A stretch of DNA of 64,000 bases from positions 62,001 to 126,000 of the forward strand of contig NZ_JAIQXV010000010.1 in assembly GCF_020166415.1 (NCBI RefSeq), given 5' to 3'. This document shows, in pieces, positions 14,792-23,621 of the stretch (positions are counted from its first letter, which is position 1; every line of letters starts with the position of its first letter). A program made the translations under genes and the position numbers. The stretch comes from Deinococcus multiflagellatus (GTDB lineage Bacteria; Deinococcota; Deinococci; Deinococcales; Deinococcaceae). Below the pieces are notes generated by a model. The model was not told the origin of the DNA and ran no database searches. It saw nothing but the letters and a program-made list of their open reading frames with translations.

Positions 14792-14944
14792 CGGTCTTCC
14801 GTTCCGCCCAGGGGAGGGAAGCACACCCTCAACGCCACGCCAACCGATGTCTGTCGCGGTCACTCGCTCTGCTCCGCAGCTTTGCAAGTCCGCTCGCCCC
14901 ACATGACCCGAAGGCTTCACCCTCAGGTCTCGTGGTTACCGCTA
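14792..14944 (-). repeat. Dispersed ~130-bp repeat, copy A
   Basis: Read on the minus strand, it shares long identical blocks with 54295-54424 (plus strand): GGTCATGTGG, GCGACAGACA, CGGTTGGCGTGGCGTTGAGG, CCTCCCCTGGGC and AGACCG. Copy A has about 16 extra nt between the first two blocks. No convincing ORF. It fills most of the gap between the GGDEF gene and the reductase at 15067. Confidence 0.8.
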
Positions 14945-15066
14945 TGAAGCGCCGGGTGCGCGGGACAGCGGGCGTGGGGCCCCGGATGGGTGCGCCTTGA
15001 ACCGGCTGGCGGCCCCTGGGCCATCTGACGGAGGCGGCGCCACACGGCGCTGGGTAGGCTGGTGGC

Positions 15067-15624
15067 ATGAGTGCCTTTCATGTCTTCGTGGCCACCAGCC
15101 TGGACGGTTTTATTGCGCGGGCCGACGGCCGTCTGGACTGGCTGCCCGGGGCCTCGCCGGATGGGCTACCGGCGCCAGAGGGCGAGGACTATGGCTTTGA
15201 CGCCTTCATGGCGGACATAGACGTGGTGGTGATGGGCCGCGTGACCTTTGAAACCGTGCAGGCCCTTGAACCGTGGCCCTACGCGGGGCGGCGCATGGTG
15301 GTGCTCAGCCGCACCCTGCCCGAGCAGGCGATTCCGGCGCCGCGCCGCGCCGACGTCACCGTTCACCCGGGCCCTCTTCCGGCCCTGGTGGACGACCTGC
15401 GCGCCCAGGGGGTGCGGGGCGTCTACGTGGACGGCGGCCAGACGGTGCAGGCCTTCCTGCGCGCGGGGCTGATTGACCGCCTGATCATCACGCGCGTGCC
15501 GGTGCTGCTGGGCCGTGGGCTGCCGCTGTTCGGGGACCTGCCCGAAGACCTGTGGTGGGACCACCTGGAAACCCGCCCTTTTCCATCCGGGCTGGTGCAA
15601 AGCCACTACCGTCTGCGCCGCTGA
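15067..15624 (+). CDS. Dihydrofolate reductase family (RibD C-terminal-like) protein
   Basis: 185 residues with the DHFR/RibD-C fold: ATSLDGFIARADGRLDWL at the start, DVVVMGRVTFETV, the VYVDGGQTVQAFL NADPH loop and LIITRVPVLLGRGLPLF at the end. Such stand-alone proteins are NAD(P)H-dependent reductases of uncertain substrate; this one is not the folA or ribD gene itself. A TAGGCT -10 box at 15055-15060 ends 6 nt before the ATG with no Shine-Dalgarno, which points to a leaderless message. Confidence 0.85.
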   Translation: MSAFHVFVATSLDGFIARADGRLDWLPGASPDGLPAPEGEDYGFDAFMADIDVVVMGRVTFETVQALEPWPYAGRRMVVLSRTLPEQAIPAPRRADVTVHPGPLPALVDDLRAQGVRGVYVDGGQTVQAFLRAGLIDRLIITRVPVLLGRGLPLFGDLPEDLWWDHLETRPFPSGLVQSHYRLRR

Positions 15625-15713
15625 TTCACACGGTCGGGCAGGCAGGATGAGCCTCCCTTAAGGCATTCTCCATCTGGCACTGCCCTGATGCTTTAAGAGT
15701 TAAAGTGTCGCGC

Positions 15714-16658
15714 ATGGAATACCGGAAGCTCGGCAGAAGTGGCCTGAAAGTCAGCGAAGTCGCCCTGGGCGGCTGGGAAACCTACGGGGTGAACCAGGAC
15801 GCCTCCACGATGGTGCGCGAGATTGTGCTGGCCGCCTACGAGGGCGGCGTGAACTTCTTCGATCAGGCCGACGTGTACGCCCGGGGCCGCAGCGAGGAAC
15901 TCATGGGCGCCGTGCTGCGCGAACTGCCGCGGCACACCCTGGTGATCTCCAGCAAGGTGTTCTGGCCCATGAGTGACGACGTGAACGACCGGGGCCTGTC
16001 GCGCAAGCATGTGCTGGAAAGCATTGACAAGACCCTCAAGCGCCTGGGCACCGATTACCTGGATATCTATTTCGCCCACCGCTACGACCCCGACGTGCCG
16101 ATGGAAGAGATCGTGATGGCCTTTGATCAGGTGATCCGCGACGGCAAGGCGCTGTACTGGGGCACCTCCATGTGGCCCGCCGCCCGCATTGCCCAGGCCG
16201 TGGAATTTGCCCGCGCCCACGGCCTGCACGGCCCCGTCACCGAGCAGCCCGAATACTCGATGGTGCGCCGCGAGCGCGTGGAGCAGGAAATCCTGCCCTA
16301 CACCGAGGGCGCAGGCGTGGGCCTGGTCGTGTGGAGCCCGCTGGCCATGGGCCTGCTGACCGGCAAATACGACGACGGCAAGCCCGAAGGCGCCCGCCTG
16401 ACCGAGAAGGAAAATTGGGGCAAGAACTTCCTGACCGACGAGAACATCGCCAAGGTGCGCGACCTGAAGCCCATTGCCGACGACCTGGGCATTACCCGCG
16501 CCCAGTTGGCCCTGGCCTGGATTCTGCGCCAGCCGGGCGTGAGCAGCGTGATCACTGGCGCCACCAGGACCAGCCAGATTCAAGACACCGTGAAAGCCGC
16601 TGGCGTGCGCCTGAGCAGCGATGTGCTGGAGCAGATTGAGGGCATTCTGAAGCGCTAA
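15714..16658 (+). CDS. Aldo/keto reductase (Kv-beta-like)
   Basis: NADPH-dependent TIM-barrel oxidoreductase, 314 residues, of the voltage-gated potassium channel beta-subunit-like group: MEYRKLGRSGLKVSEVALGG start, catalytic DQADVYARGRSEE, SSKVFW lysine, LDIYFAHRYDP histidine, then VVWSPLAMGLLTGKYDDG and VITGATRTSQI for cofactor binding. Start chosen at ATG 15714: a TAAAGT -10 box ends 7 nt upstream, as in other leaderless genes here; the GTG at 15705 lies within that box. Probably monocistronic, with a strong hairpin after the stop. Confidence 0.93.
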   Translation: MEYRKLGRSGLKVSEVALGGWETYGVNQDASTMVREIVLAAYEGGVNFFDQADVYARGRSEELMGAVLRELPRHTLVISSKVFWPMSDDVNDRGLSRKHVLESIDKTLKRLGTDYLDIYFAHRYDPDVPMEEIVMAFDQVIRDGKALYWGTSMWPAARIAQAVEFARAHGLHGPVTEQPEYSMVRRERVEQEILPYTEGAGVGLVVWSPLAMGLLTGKYDDGKPEGARLTEKENWGKNFLTDENIAKVRDLKPIADDLGITRAQLALAWILRQPGVSSVITGATRTSQIQDTVKAAGVRLSSDVLEQIEGILKR

Positions 16659-16670
16659 GGGCGGGAACTC

Positions 16671-16714
16671 CCAAGGGGGCCTGGACGCGGGATACGGCGT
16701 CCAGGTCCCCTTGG
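16671..16714 (+). terminator. Strong hairpin after the aldo/keto reductase
   Basis: An 18-nt arm at 16671-16688 (CCAAGGGGGCCTGGACGC) pairs with 16697-16714 across an 8-nt loop with a single G-U wobble. No T-run follows, so it may stabilise the mRNA end rather than terminate by itself. Confidence 0.65.
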
Positions 16715-17017
16715 GGTTCGGTGGCGTTCGTGCGTGTTCGGCGGCCCGGGGCGCTGTTGATCCCTCATCCGGACTGCCGTCTATTTCCGGAGGATCCAGA
16801 AGAGAGCTGGGGGTTCCCCGCCTTCGGCGCTGTGCCAGCCCAATTCCCGGAAATCCGTCCTTTTTCCTTCTCCCTCTGCTGCGCAGCTGGATCAGTCCGG
16901 TCGAAAAAATTCCGTCAGGTATGACGGAATTTTTCGGAAGCCGTATCAGTTCCACTGCTGCCGCTCAAAGATCTCCCCCCGACCCCCGGGGTGCCGCTGG
17001 GGCTTGCGGCCCGTCCC
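16715..17017. other. Gene-free convergent gap with a second hairpin
   Basis: No credible ORF between the aldo/keto reductase and the convergent GGDEF gene. At 16902-16936 a 15-16 bp stem (CGAAAAAATTCCGTCA against TGACGGAATTTTTCG) closes on a 4-nt loop; it would act as a T-tailed terminator on either strand. The preceding 150 bp hold fragments of CCGGA/TCCGG symmetry and resemble intergenic repeat sequence, but no second copy lies in this window. Confidence 0.6.
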
Positions 17018-18706
17018 CTATGCTGGGGGGTGCACGCGGTTGCGCCCGGCACCTTTGGCGCGGTACAGGTGCTCGTCGGCGGTGTGCAGGGCCACGGGCA
17101 GGCGCTCCGGGCGCTCCACGGCGTAGCCCACACTGGCGGTCAGGCTGACCCCGGGCAGCAGCGCGGACCAGTCGTGCGCCTCAATGGCCCGGCGGCAGCG
17201 CTCGGCGAGGTCGTGGGCCTGTCCCGGCGCCCGGACAGGTGCCACCAGCACAAACTCCTCGCCGCCGTAGCGGCCAATCAGGGTGCCGGCGCGCACATTG
17301 CGGGTCAGCAGGCCCGCCACCGCCTGCAGCACCCGGTCGCCGTGCGCGTGCGAAAAGCGGTCGTTGACGCTCTTGAAATGGTCAATGTCCACAAACAGCA
17401 CCGCCAGCAGGGTCCAGCCGGACCCCGGGGCCGCCTCCAGCGCGCGCAGGCCCTCTTCCAGGCCGCGCCGGTTCAGCACGCCGGTCAGGGGGTCCTGGCG
17501 GGCCTGCACCTCGGCGTGGCGCAGGCGGTCCTGCCAAGAACTGGCGTCGGCCTGGGCCCAGCGCAGTTCCAGCGACAGGTGCCACTGGGCGTCCTCGCTG
17601 ATCTGCTCCTGGGCCGCCTGGGCGTCGGCCAGGGCCTCGCGCAGGGCCTGCAGGGCGGCGGCCGGGTCGCCCAGCGCCTCGTGCAGGGCGCTCATCTGCT
17701 GCAGCACCTGCTGGGTTTCGCGGTGCCGGCCCTGCGCCCGGATCAGGGTCAGGGCCTCGCGGTACCCGGCCAGCGCCGCCTGCCGCTCGCCGCGCGCGGC
17801 CAGCACCTCCGGCAGGCACAGCAGGGGCTCCAAGTACAGGCGCTGTTGCAGGTGCCGGTTCATGGCCCAGGCGGCGTGGGCGGCGTCCAGGGCGCTGTCC
17901 AGATCGCCGCACAGCAGCCGCAGGGCCGCGCGGTGGGCGTCACACAGCAGGGTGGTGGTGGGGTTGGGGGTGCGCCGCACGGCCGCGTCGGCGGCGCGCA
18001 GCACCATCAGGCCCTGCTGCGCGGCCTGCTGCGCCGCGTCGGGGCGGCCCAGGCGCTGCGCCTCGCGCCCCAGCACCACATAGGCGTGGGCACGGGTTTC
18101 GTGCAGATTCAGCAGCAGCCCCGCCCGCTGCGGGTCGTCGGGCTGGTCATGCACGTACTCTTCGAGCAGGTTCAGGTGGTGCAGGGCGCCCTTGGCGTCG
18201 CCGCGCAGGTTGGCCACCCAGGCCAGATTGCCCAGGGCGTGGCCGTAGTCCAGCGGGCTTTCGCTGTGGCGGGCCAGGTCCAGCGCCGACTGCAGGTCCC
18301 GCGCCGCGCCCGCCAGGTTGCCGCTGATCACCCGGATCAGGGCGCGCACATTCACCACCGCCGAGCGCAGTTCGCCCAGCGCATGTTCCTGCACCAGCGC
18401 CTGGGCCCGGGTCACGGCGTCCAGTGCCCGGGCCGGCAGGCCCAGGGCGGCGCCCACAAACCCCAGCCCCACCAGTGCCAGAACGGCCGCCCGGGGCGAG
18501 TCGGCGCGCAGGGCCTCGTCCAGCGCGCGCTCCCCCAGGCCCAGGGCCGCGTCCAGGCTCAGCTCGCGCACCGCGCGCGCCAGCTCCACCAGCGCCAGGG
18601 CCCGCGCCTCGCCACTGGCGGCGCCCTGCACCTGTTCAAGCAAGTGCGGCGGCGTGCCAGGGGGCAGGGGCCCCACCTCCAGCCAGGGCGCGCAGGGAGC
18701 AGACAT
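17018..18706 (-). CDS. TPR-repeat diguanylate cyclase (GGDEF)
   Basis: 562 residues with no signal peptide or membrane segment, so cytoplasmic. About 380 residues of TPR-like helical pairs (for example ALGNLAWVANLRGDAKGALHHL and LPEVLAARGERQAALAGYREAL) precede a GGDEF domain: DPLTGVLNRRGLEEGL, VDIDHFKSVNDRFSHAHGD and active-site GGEEF. The I-site position reads RAGT, so product inhibition is probably absent. The TPR part may bind a protein or peptide signal. Start ATG at 18706 has AAGGA directly before it. The gene is divergent from the ABC exporter. Confidence 0.88.
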   Translation of the reverse strand: MSAPCAPWLEVGPLPPGTPPHLLEQVQGAASGEARALALVELARAVRELSLDAALGLGERALDEALRADSPRAAVLALVGLGFVGAALGLPARALDAVTRAQALVQEHALGELRSAVVNVRALIRVISGNLAGAARDLQSALDLARHSESPLDYGHALGNLAWVANLRGDAKGALHHLNLLEEYVHDQPDDPQRAGLLLNLHETRAHAYVVLGREAQRLGRPDAAQQAAQQGLMVLRAADAAVRRTPNPTTTLLCDAHRAALRLLCGDLDSALDAAHAAWAMNRHLQQRLYLEPLLCLPEVLAARGERQAALAGYREALTLIRAQGRHRETQQVLQQMSALHEALGDPAAALQALREALADAQAAQEQISEDAQWHLSLELRWAQADASSWQDRLRHAEVQARQDPLTGVLNRRGLEEGLRALEAAPGSGWTLLAVLFVDIDHFKSVNDRFSHAHGDRVLQAVAGLLTRNVRAGTLIGRYGGEEFVLVAPVRAPGQAHDLAERCRRAIEAHDWSALLPGVSLTASVGYAVERPERLPVALHTADEHLYRAKGAGRNRVHPPA

Positions 18707-18841
18707 TCCTTCTATTCACTCACATCTGACCCGGGTTCACCCTGAAAAAGGTCTCAGTGTGCGTTGGGGGAACTGGGGGGGCTGGGGGGCACGACCAAAG
18801 GTGGACGAGGCGGGCGCCGCCGCCCCTCTATGCTGACAAGG

Positions 18842-19801
18842 GTGAACGCCATAGAAACGCAGGACCTGCGCAAGGTCTACCGGGGCCGGGCGGTGGTGGA
18901 CGGCCTGACCCTGACGGTGCCCCAGGGCGAGGTCTTCGGTTTTCTGGGCCCCAACGGCGCCGGCAAAAGCACCACCGTCAAGATGCTGCTGGGGCTGGTG
19001 CTGCCCACCGGGGGCGCGGCGCGCGTGCTGGGCGGCACCCCGCACGACCCGGCCATCCGCGCCCGACTGGGTTTTTTGCCTGAACAGTTCCGCTTTCAGA
19101 CGTGGATGACCGGCGAGGAATTCCTGCGCTTTCACGGGCGCCTGGCCGGTGTGGGCGCGGCCGAGCTGCGGCGGCGCATCCCCGAGGTGCTGGACGTGGT
19201 GGGCCTCTCGGGGCGCGGGCGCGAGGTGCTGGGCGGCTACAGCAAGGGCATGCTGCAGCGCGCCGGGCTGGCCGGGGCCATTCTGGCGCGGCCCCAGCTG
19301 GTGTTTCTGGATGAACCCACCAGCGCCCTGGACCCCATTGGCCGCATTGAGGTGCGCGAGATCATTGAGCGCCTGCGCGCCGAAGGGGTGGCGGTGTTCC
19401 TGAATTCCCACCTGCTTTCAGAGGTGGAACAGGTGTGCGACCGCGTGGCCTTTGTCAAGGCGGGCCGGGTGCTGACCCAGGGCACCATGCGCGAACTGAT
19501 GGGCGGCGTGCTGCCGGTGGACCTGCGCCTCTCGCACCTGCCGCCGGGCCTGCTGGACACCCTGGCCGGCCTGGGCGAGGTGCGCCGCACCGACCTGAAC
19601 ACGCCGGGCCGCGCCGAGGTGGAACTGTGGCTGGCCCAGGAAGACGCCCTGCCCGCTGTGGCCCGCGCCGTGCACGCCGCCGGCGCCGACCTGTACGCCC
19701 TGAGCCCGCGCCGCCCGGACCTGGAAACCATGTTCCTGGACCTGATTGAAGACACCCCCGAGCGCACCCGCGCCGCCGCGCCGGAGAAGACCCATGCGTA
19801 A
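18842..19801 (+). CDS. ABC transporter ATP-binding protein (exporter type)
   Basis: ATPase of a two-component ABC-2-like exporter. Walker A GPNGAGKST near residue 40, Q-loop region LPEQFRFQ, an atypical signature GYSKGMLQR, Walker B VFLDEPTSALDP, and H-loop NSHLLSEVEQ. 319 residues with a C-terminal accessory domain of about 100 residues, normal for this CcmA/NatA-like group. Start chosen at GTG 18842: a TATGCT -10 box at 18829-18834 ends 7 nt before it, whereas the ATG at 18830 lies inside that box. Overlaps the permease by 8 nt. Substrate unknown. Confidence 0.92.
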   Translation: MNAIETQDLRKVYRGRAVVDGLTLTVPQGEVFGFLGPNGAGKSTTVKMLLGLVLPTGGAARVLGGTPHDPAIRARLGFLPEQFRFQTWMTGEEFLRFHGRLAGVGAAELRRRIPEVLDVVGLSGRGREVLGGYSKGMLQRAGLAGAILARPQLVFLDEPTSALDPIGRIEVREIIERLRAEGVAVFLNSHLLSEVEQVCDRVAFVKAGRVLTQGTMRELMGGVLPVDLRLSHLPPGLLDTLAGLGEVRRTDLNTPGRAEVELWLAQEDALPAVARAVHAAGADLYALSPRRPDLETMFLDLIEDTPERTRAAAPEKTHA

Positions 19802-20666
19802 CGCCCTCCTGATCGCTGAACTCTCGCTGCGCGAGGCCGCCCGCAAGCGGCTGGTGGCGGTGCTGCTGCTGCTCACGGCCGCTTTTCTGGGCTTCTTTCT
19901 GTACGGCGTGTACCGCCTGGAACTCACGCTGGACGAGCGGGCGGTGGCGGCGGGGCTGGACGGGCGCAGCATCACCGGGGCGTCCAACCTGCCGGTCATG
20001 TACTCGGCCATGTTCGGCATGTATCTCGTGTACTTCCTGGGGTCGCTGATGGCGGTGCTCTCCACGGTGGGCGCGGTGAGCGGCGACATCGAAAACGGGG
20101 TGATGCAGAGCGTGCTGGCCCGCCCGGTCAGCCGCGCGCAGCTGGTGCTGGGGCGCTGGCTGGGCTTCGCCGCCGTGAACGTGGCGTACGTGGCCCTGCT
20201 GTCGGCCGGGTTGCTGGGCGGCGTGTACCTGCTGACCGGCTACCTGCCCCCCGAAACGCTGCCTGCCGTGGCCCTGCTGCTGCTGGCGGTCACGCTGCTG
20301 ACCGCCCTGACCGTGCTGGGCAGCACCCTCTTTACCACCCTGGCCAACGGGATTGGCGTGTTCGTGCTGTACGGGGTGGGGTTCACGGGCGGCATCCTGA
20401 GCTTTATCGGCACCTTCGCAGATACGCCCACGCTGCTGACCCTGGGCCGCGTGGCAAACGTCATCATGCCCACCAACGCCCTGTGGCTGGGGGCCAGTTA
20501 CCACCTGCAGCCCCAGGTGGCCCGCGACCTGGGCGAGGTCACGCGCGGCGCCAATCCCTTTTTCGGCACCGCCCCCGCCGATCCCGCCCTGGTGGCCTGG
20601 GCCGCTGTGCTGAGCGCCCTGGCCGTGGCCGCCGCCATGTGGCGCTTCAGCCGCCGCGATTTGTAG
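19794..20666 (+). CDS. ABC-2 type exporter permease
   Basis: 290 residues with about six membrane helices: one near residues 18-38, then a cluster from residue 65 to 230 (FGMYLVYFLGSLMAVL, LLSAGLLGGVYLL, ALLLLAVTLLTALTVLG, IGVFVLYGVGFTGGIL) and a last one near 265. Residue blocks GDIENGVMQSVLARPVSR are characteristic of ABC-2 permeases of this kind. ATG at 19794 lies inside the end of the ATPase gene, so the pair is coupled. It is followed by a repeat element. Confidence 0.92.
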   Translation: MRNALLIAELSLREAARKRLVAVLLLLTAAFLGFFLYGVYRLELTLDERAVAAGLDGRSITGASNLPVMYSAMFGMYLVYFLGSLMAVLSTVGAVSGDIENGVMQSVLARPVSRAQLVLGRWLGFAAVNVAYVALLSAGLLGGVYLLTGYLPPETLPAVALLLLAVTLLTALTVLGSTLFTTLANGIGVFVLYGVGFTGGILSFIGTFADTPTLLTLGRVANVIMPTNALWLGASYHLQPQVARDLGEVTRGANPFFGTAPADPALVAWAAVLSALAVAAAMWRFSRRDL

Positions 20667-20813
20667 GGTGATGGTTGATGGTTGAAAGGTGATGGAAGGG
20701 GCAGGGCCTGCACTGCCGCTCCTGAGAGCAGGAAAGACCAGAGAGCAAGAGCGCTTCGTCGAGAAACGAGGCGCCTTTCTCCATCAACCATCACCCGTCA
20801 ACCATCAACTCCC
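20667..20813. repeat. Iterated inverted repeat element 5 (GTTGATG type)
   Basis: Left arm 20667-20697 with GGTGATG, GTTGATG and GTTGAAAG units. Right arm 20780-20810 with complementary CATCAACC and CATCACCC units. A roughly 80-nt spacer lies between. The right arm supplies the TGA stop codon of the minus-strand lipoprotein gene. Confidence 0.8.
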
Positions 20814-22154
20814 CAGCCGGGTCCACTGGCCTCCACTTTCAAACCATGCGGCGCCGTCACTGGTCACCGTCAGGGCGCGGGGGCCGGTGGGGGTGCCGGG
20901 GGGCAGGGCCACCGCCGCGCCGCTGCTGGCGCCGGGGGCCACGCGCAGCAGGGTTGCGCGGGTGGCGTCGGCCACCCACAGGGTGCCGTCGGGGGCGGCG
21001 GCCAGGGCGCTGGGGCGGGTGCCAGCGGGCAAGCTCAGCGTGCGGGTGGTGCCGCTGCGGGGGTCCAGGTTCAGCACGGCCCCGGTGCGTGTTTCGGCCA
21101 GCCACAGGGTGCCGTCCGGGGCGGGGGTCAGCAGATCCGGCACGCTGACATTCGCGGTGCCCACAGCAAAGGTCCGCGCCGCGCCGGTCTGCGGGTCCAG
21201 CGTGACGACGGCGGGCGCCGCGCCCCGGCGGGTGTAGGCCAGCCGGCCACCTTCCAGGGCCACCAGTGTCTCGGGCACGCCGTCGGTGGGCACGCGGCTG
21301 ACCGTGCCGCTTGCTGGGTCCAGGGCCAGCACCTGCGGCTGCCCGTACACCAGGAACTGCAGCCGCCCGTCCAGGGTGGGGGTCAGGGCATTGAGGGTTT
21401 CTGGGGTGCCGGCGAGAAAGCGGGTCAGCGTGCCCGCGCTGTCGCGCCGCACCAGGAAGCTGCCGGCGGCCGTCACGCCGCGCACGGCCACCCAGGTCTC
21501 GGTGCCGCGCGTCCCCAGGCTGATCACCGTATGGCTGGTGATCGTCTCGAAGCCCTGCAGCCCAAAGTCCAGCGTGTTCCAGCGGCCCTGGGCCGGGTCA
21601 AACTGCAGCAGGCTGTGGCGCGCGCTGGCCTCGGCGTTGGCGGGGGCACGCAGCAGCAGGGTGCCGTCGGGGGCGGGCCGCGCGGCGGCGGCCAGATAGG
21701 GGGTGGTGCCCGGAATGGGCCAGCGCCGCTGCGCCAGCACCGGCACGTTCAGGCGCGCGGTGCCGGGCGGGGCCGAGACCTGCAGGGTCACCGTGCCGCC
21801 CCCCTGACCCTGGGGATTCAGGGTCACCAGCGTATCGCTGCCCTCGGCGGTGGGCGCGCCCGGGGCGAGTTGCACGCCGGGGGGCGCGGCCTCCACCGTC
21901 ACCTTGACCCCGGCGGGCGGCGTGCCCCGCAGGCGCAGGGCGCCGGGCTGCGCGGCCTCGCCCACCACGGGCACGCGCTCCAGCGTGACAGTCAGGGTGC
22001 CCGTCTGGCCGCCCGGCGGCGGGGTGCCGCCCCCCCCCGGGGCGCCCCCGCAGGCCAGGAGCAGGCTGGCCAGCAGCAGTGCCCCGCCCAGGCCAGGGCG
22101 GCGGGGGCGCCGGGCAGGCGCGGTGAGGGATCGCATCAGGCCCGTGGTGGTCAT
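20805..22154 (-). CDS. Lipoprotein with beta-propeller repeats
   Basis: 449 residues. The N-terminal LLLASLLLAC-G lipobox near residue 35 marks it as a lipid-anchored surface protein. A 120-residue region with bacterial Ig-like character follows (TLTVTLERV, GTVTLQVSAPPGTARL), then repeated units of the form PDGTLWLAETRTGAVLNLDP and PDGTLWVADATRATLLRVAP, as in SMP-30/NHL or virginiamycin-lyase-type propellers. A catalytic role cannot be seen. The stop codon lies within repeat element 5, and AGGGGAG before ATG 22154 serves as the ribosome-binding site. Confidence 0.8.
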   Translation of the reverse strand: MTTTGLMRSLTAPARRPRRPGLGGALLLASLLLACGGAPGGGGTPPPGGQTGTLTVTLERVPVVGEAAQPGALRLRGTPPAGVKVTVEAAPPGVQLAPGAPTAEGSDTLVTLNPQGQGGGTVTLQVSAPPGTARLNVPVLAQRRWPIPGTTPYLAAAARPAPDGTLLLRAPANAEASARHSLLQFDPAQGRWNTLDFGLQGFETITSHTVISLGTRGTETWVAVRGVTAAGSFLVRRDSAGTLTRFLAGTPETLNALTPTLDGRLQFLVYGQPQVLALDPASGTVSRVPTDGVPETLVALEGGRLAYTRRGAAPAVVTLDPQTGAARTFAVGTANVSVPDLLTPAPDGTLWLAETRTGAVLNLDPRSGTTRTLSLPAGTRPSALAAAPDGTLWVADATRATLLRVAPGASSGAAVALPPGTPTGPRALTVTSDGAAWFESGGQWTRLGS

Positions 22155-22341
22155 GGCTGTATTTCACTCCCCTGGCTCTTGCCGCCGTCTGACGGGCCCT
22201 TGACCGGGGGTTCACGCTTGGGGCTGTGGGTGGGATGGGGTGAGGAAAAGACCCTCTGGCACGCCCTTTCCCGCCTTAATAAAAGACTGAGCCAGCGCGC
22301 CGTGACGCTTTGGTGAGAGGGCGGTCCGTAAGGTGAGCCCC

Positions 22342-22659
22342 ATGGAACCGACCCTGCTGCTGTGCGCGCTGATCGCCCTCACCTCGGGCCTGCACTTTGG
22401 CCGCCGCTTCGCGCAGGCGCACCAGGCCGGGGGCGCCTACCTGCTCCCCGCCCTGGCGCACGGGGTGGTGTGCAGCGCCCTGGTGCTGCTCAGCACCCTG
22501 CTGGACCCCACGCCGGGCGGCCTGCTGTGGATGGCCGTGGCGGCGGTGGGCCTGTGCGGCCTCGCCATCGGGGCGCTGCGCCCGCTGCCGGCCCGGGCCC
22601 AGGGCGGCCAGACCCTGACCCTGGAGCGCGAGTCCCGCGCGGACGTGCAGGCGGCCTGA
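22342..22659 (+). CDS. Small membrane protein of unknown function
   Basis: 105 residues with an N-terminal hydrophobic segment (TLLLCALIALTSGLHF), a middle one (GVVCSALVLLSTLL) and a third (LLWMAVAAVGLCGLAIGAL), then a soluble tail of about 25 residues. No known family. A TAAGGT box at 22329-22334 ends 7 nt before the ATG, so it is probably leaderless, and the ATG at 22342 is preferred over the GTG at 22333. Confidence 0.7.
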   Translation: MEPTLLLCALIALTSGLHFGRRFAQAHQAGGAYLLPALAHGVVCSALVLLSTLLDPTPGGLLWMAVAAVGLCGLAIGALRPLPARAQGGQTLTLERESRADVQAA

Positions 22660-22867
22660 GCACGCCTGACTCCGGCCCGCGCGGCGCCCCTCCGGTTTCG
22701 GGGGCGCCGCGCCTTCTGTGGACTAGGGGCAGGTCGTTCTTGAAGGGAGTCGCCTTGGGCCGTTCTTTGGATGGACGCCGGGCGCCCGCCCGCTGGGGCA
22801 CACTGGGGGCCGGGGGGCAGAGTGGCGCCGCGCCTCAGCAAGGTGCCCCCGCAGGAGAGAACACCCC

Positions 22868-23470
22868 ATGAGCCAGTCCCGCCGCACCCTGAACACCCTG
22901 ATTCGTCTGGGCCGCGCCCTGCGCGAAGATGCCCAGTCGCCCGAGGCCACACAGTCGCCACTGCGCGCGGCGGGTCAGGCCGCCGCCGCCCGGGTGACGC
23001 CCACCCTGCAGGACGCGGCCGGGCGCCTGCGTGCCGGCGCCCAGGGCCTGCGCGATCAGGTGCAGGCCCGCGCCGACGACCGCCTGGAACGCCTGATCAC
23101 CGAGCGCCACCCCGGCGGCCCCAGCGACCCCGAAGCCAGAGCCGTGCTGGCCCGCCGCCGCGAGGCCCGCGAAGCCCGCGCCGCCCAGGCCCAGGCCCGC
23201 GCCGGGTTGCTGGCCCAGGCCCAGACCCCCGAGCAGCGGCAGGTGCTGGGCTTGGTGGCCGCCGTCACCCCCTGGGCCGGGGGCGAGCCCGGCGAGGTGC
23301 GCTACACCACCCTGCTGGACCGGCTGGCCCCCGGCGGCGACCCCGCGCGCGAGATGGCGATTCACCGCGCCCTGTGGACCCTGGCCGAGCGGCAGGTGCT
23401 GGCGGTGTCGCCGCACGGGGTGGTGACGGCTCCCCAACCCCGGCCACCTCTGGCCCTGCCCCCCAGTTGA
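22868..23470 (+). CDS. Hypothetical protein with alanine/arginine-rich helices
   Basis: 200 residues, no signal peptide. The first 130 residues are highly charged, long helical stretches (ARRREAREARAAQAQARAGL) that look coiled-coil; the last 70 (RYTTLLDRLAPGGDPAREM, IHRALWTLAERQVLAVSP) could be a small winged-helix-like domain. Shine-Dalgarno GCAGGAG lies before the ATG. No family recognised and neighbours give no functional hint. Confidence 0.7.
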   Translation: MSQSRRTLNTLIRLGRALREDAQSPEATQSPLRAAGQAAAARVTPTLQDAAGRLRAGAQGLRDQVQARADDRLERLITERHPGGPSDPEARAVLARRREAREARAAQAQARAGLLAQAQTPEQRQVLGLVAAVTPWAGGEPGEVRYTTLLDRLAPGGDPAREMAIHRALWTLAERQVLAVSPHGVVTAPQPRPPLALPPS

Positions 23471-23621
23471 GAGAGGCTGGTCGGCTGAGAGAGTAAAGAA
23501 GCGGGGCCTATCCCTGCATCTGGCGGGGCGCCCCTCCCTCCGATCTGAGCGGTGGGCCTTCATGGCGGCGCAAATGGGTGAGCCTCTCGGTCAGCGCCGG
23601 AGTCCCCCTCGGCCCCTGGTC

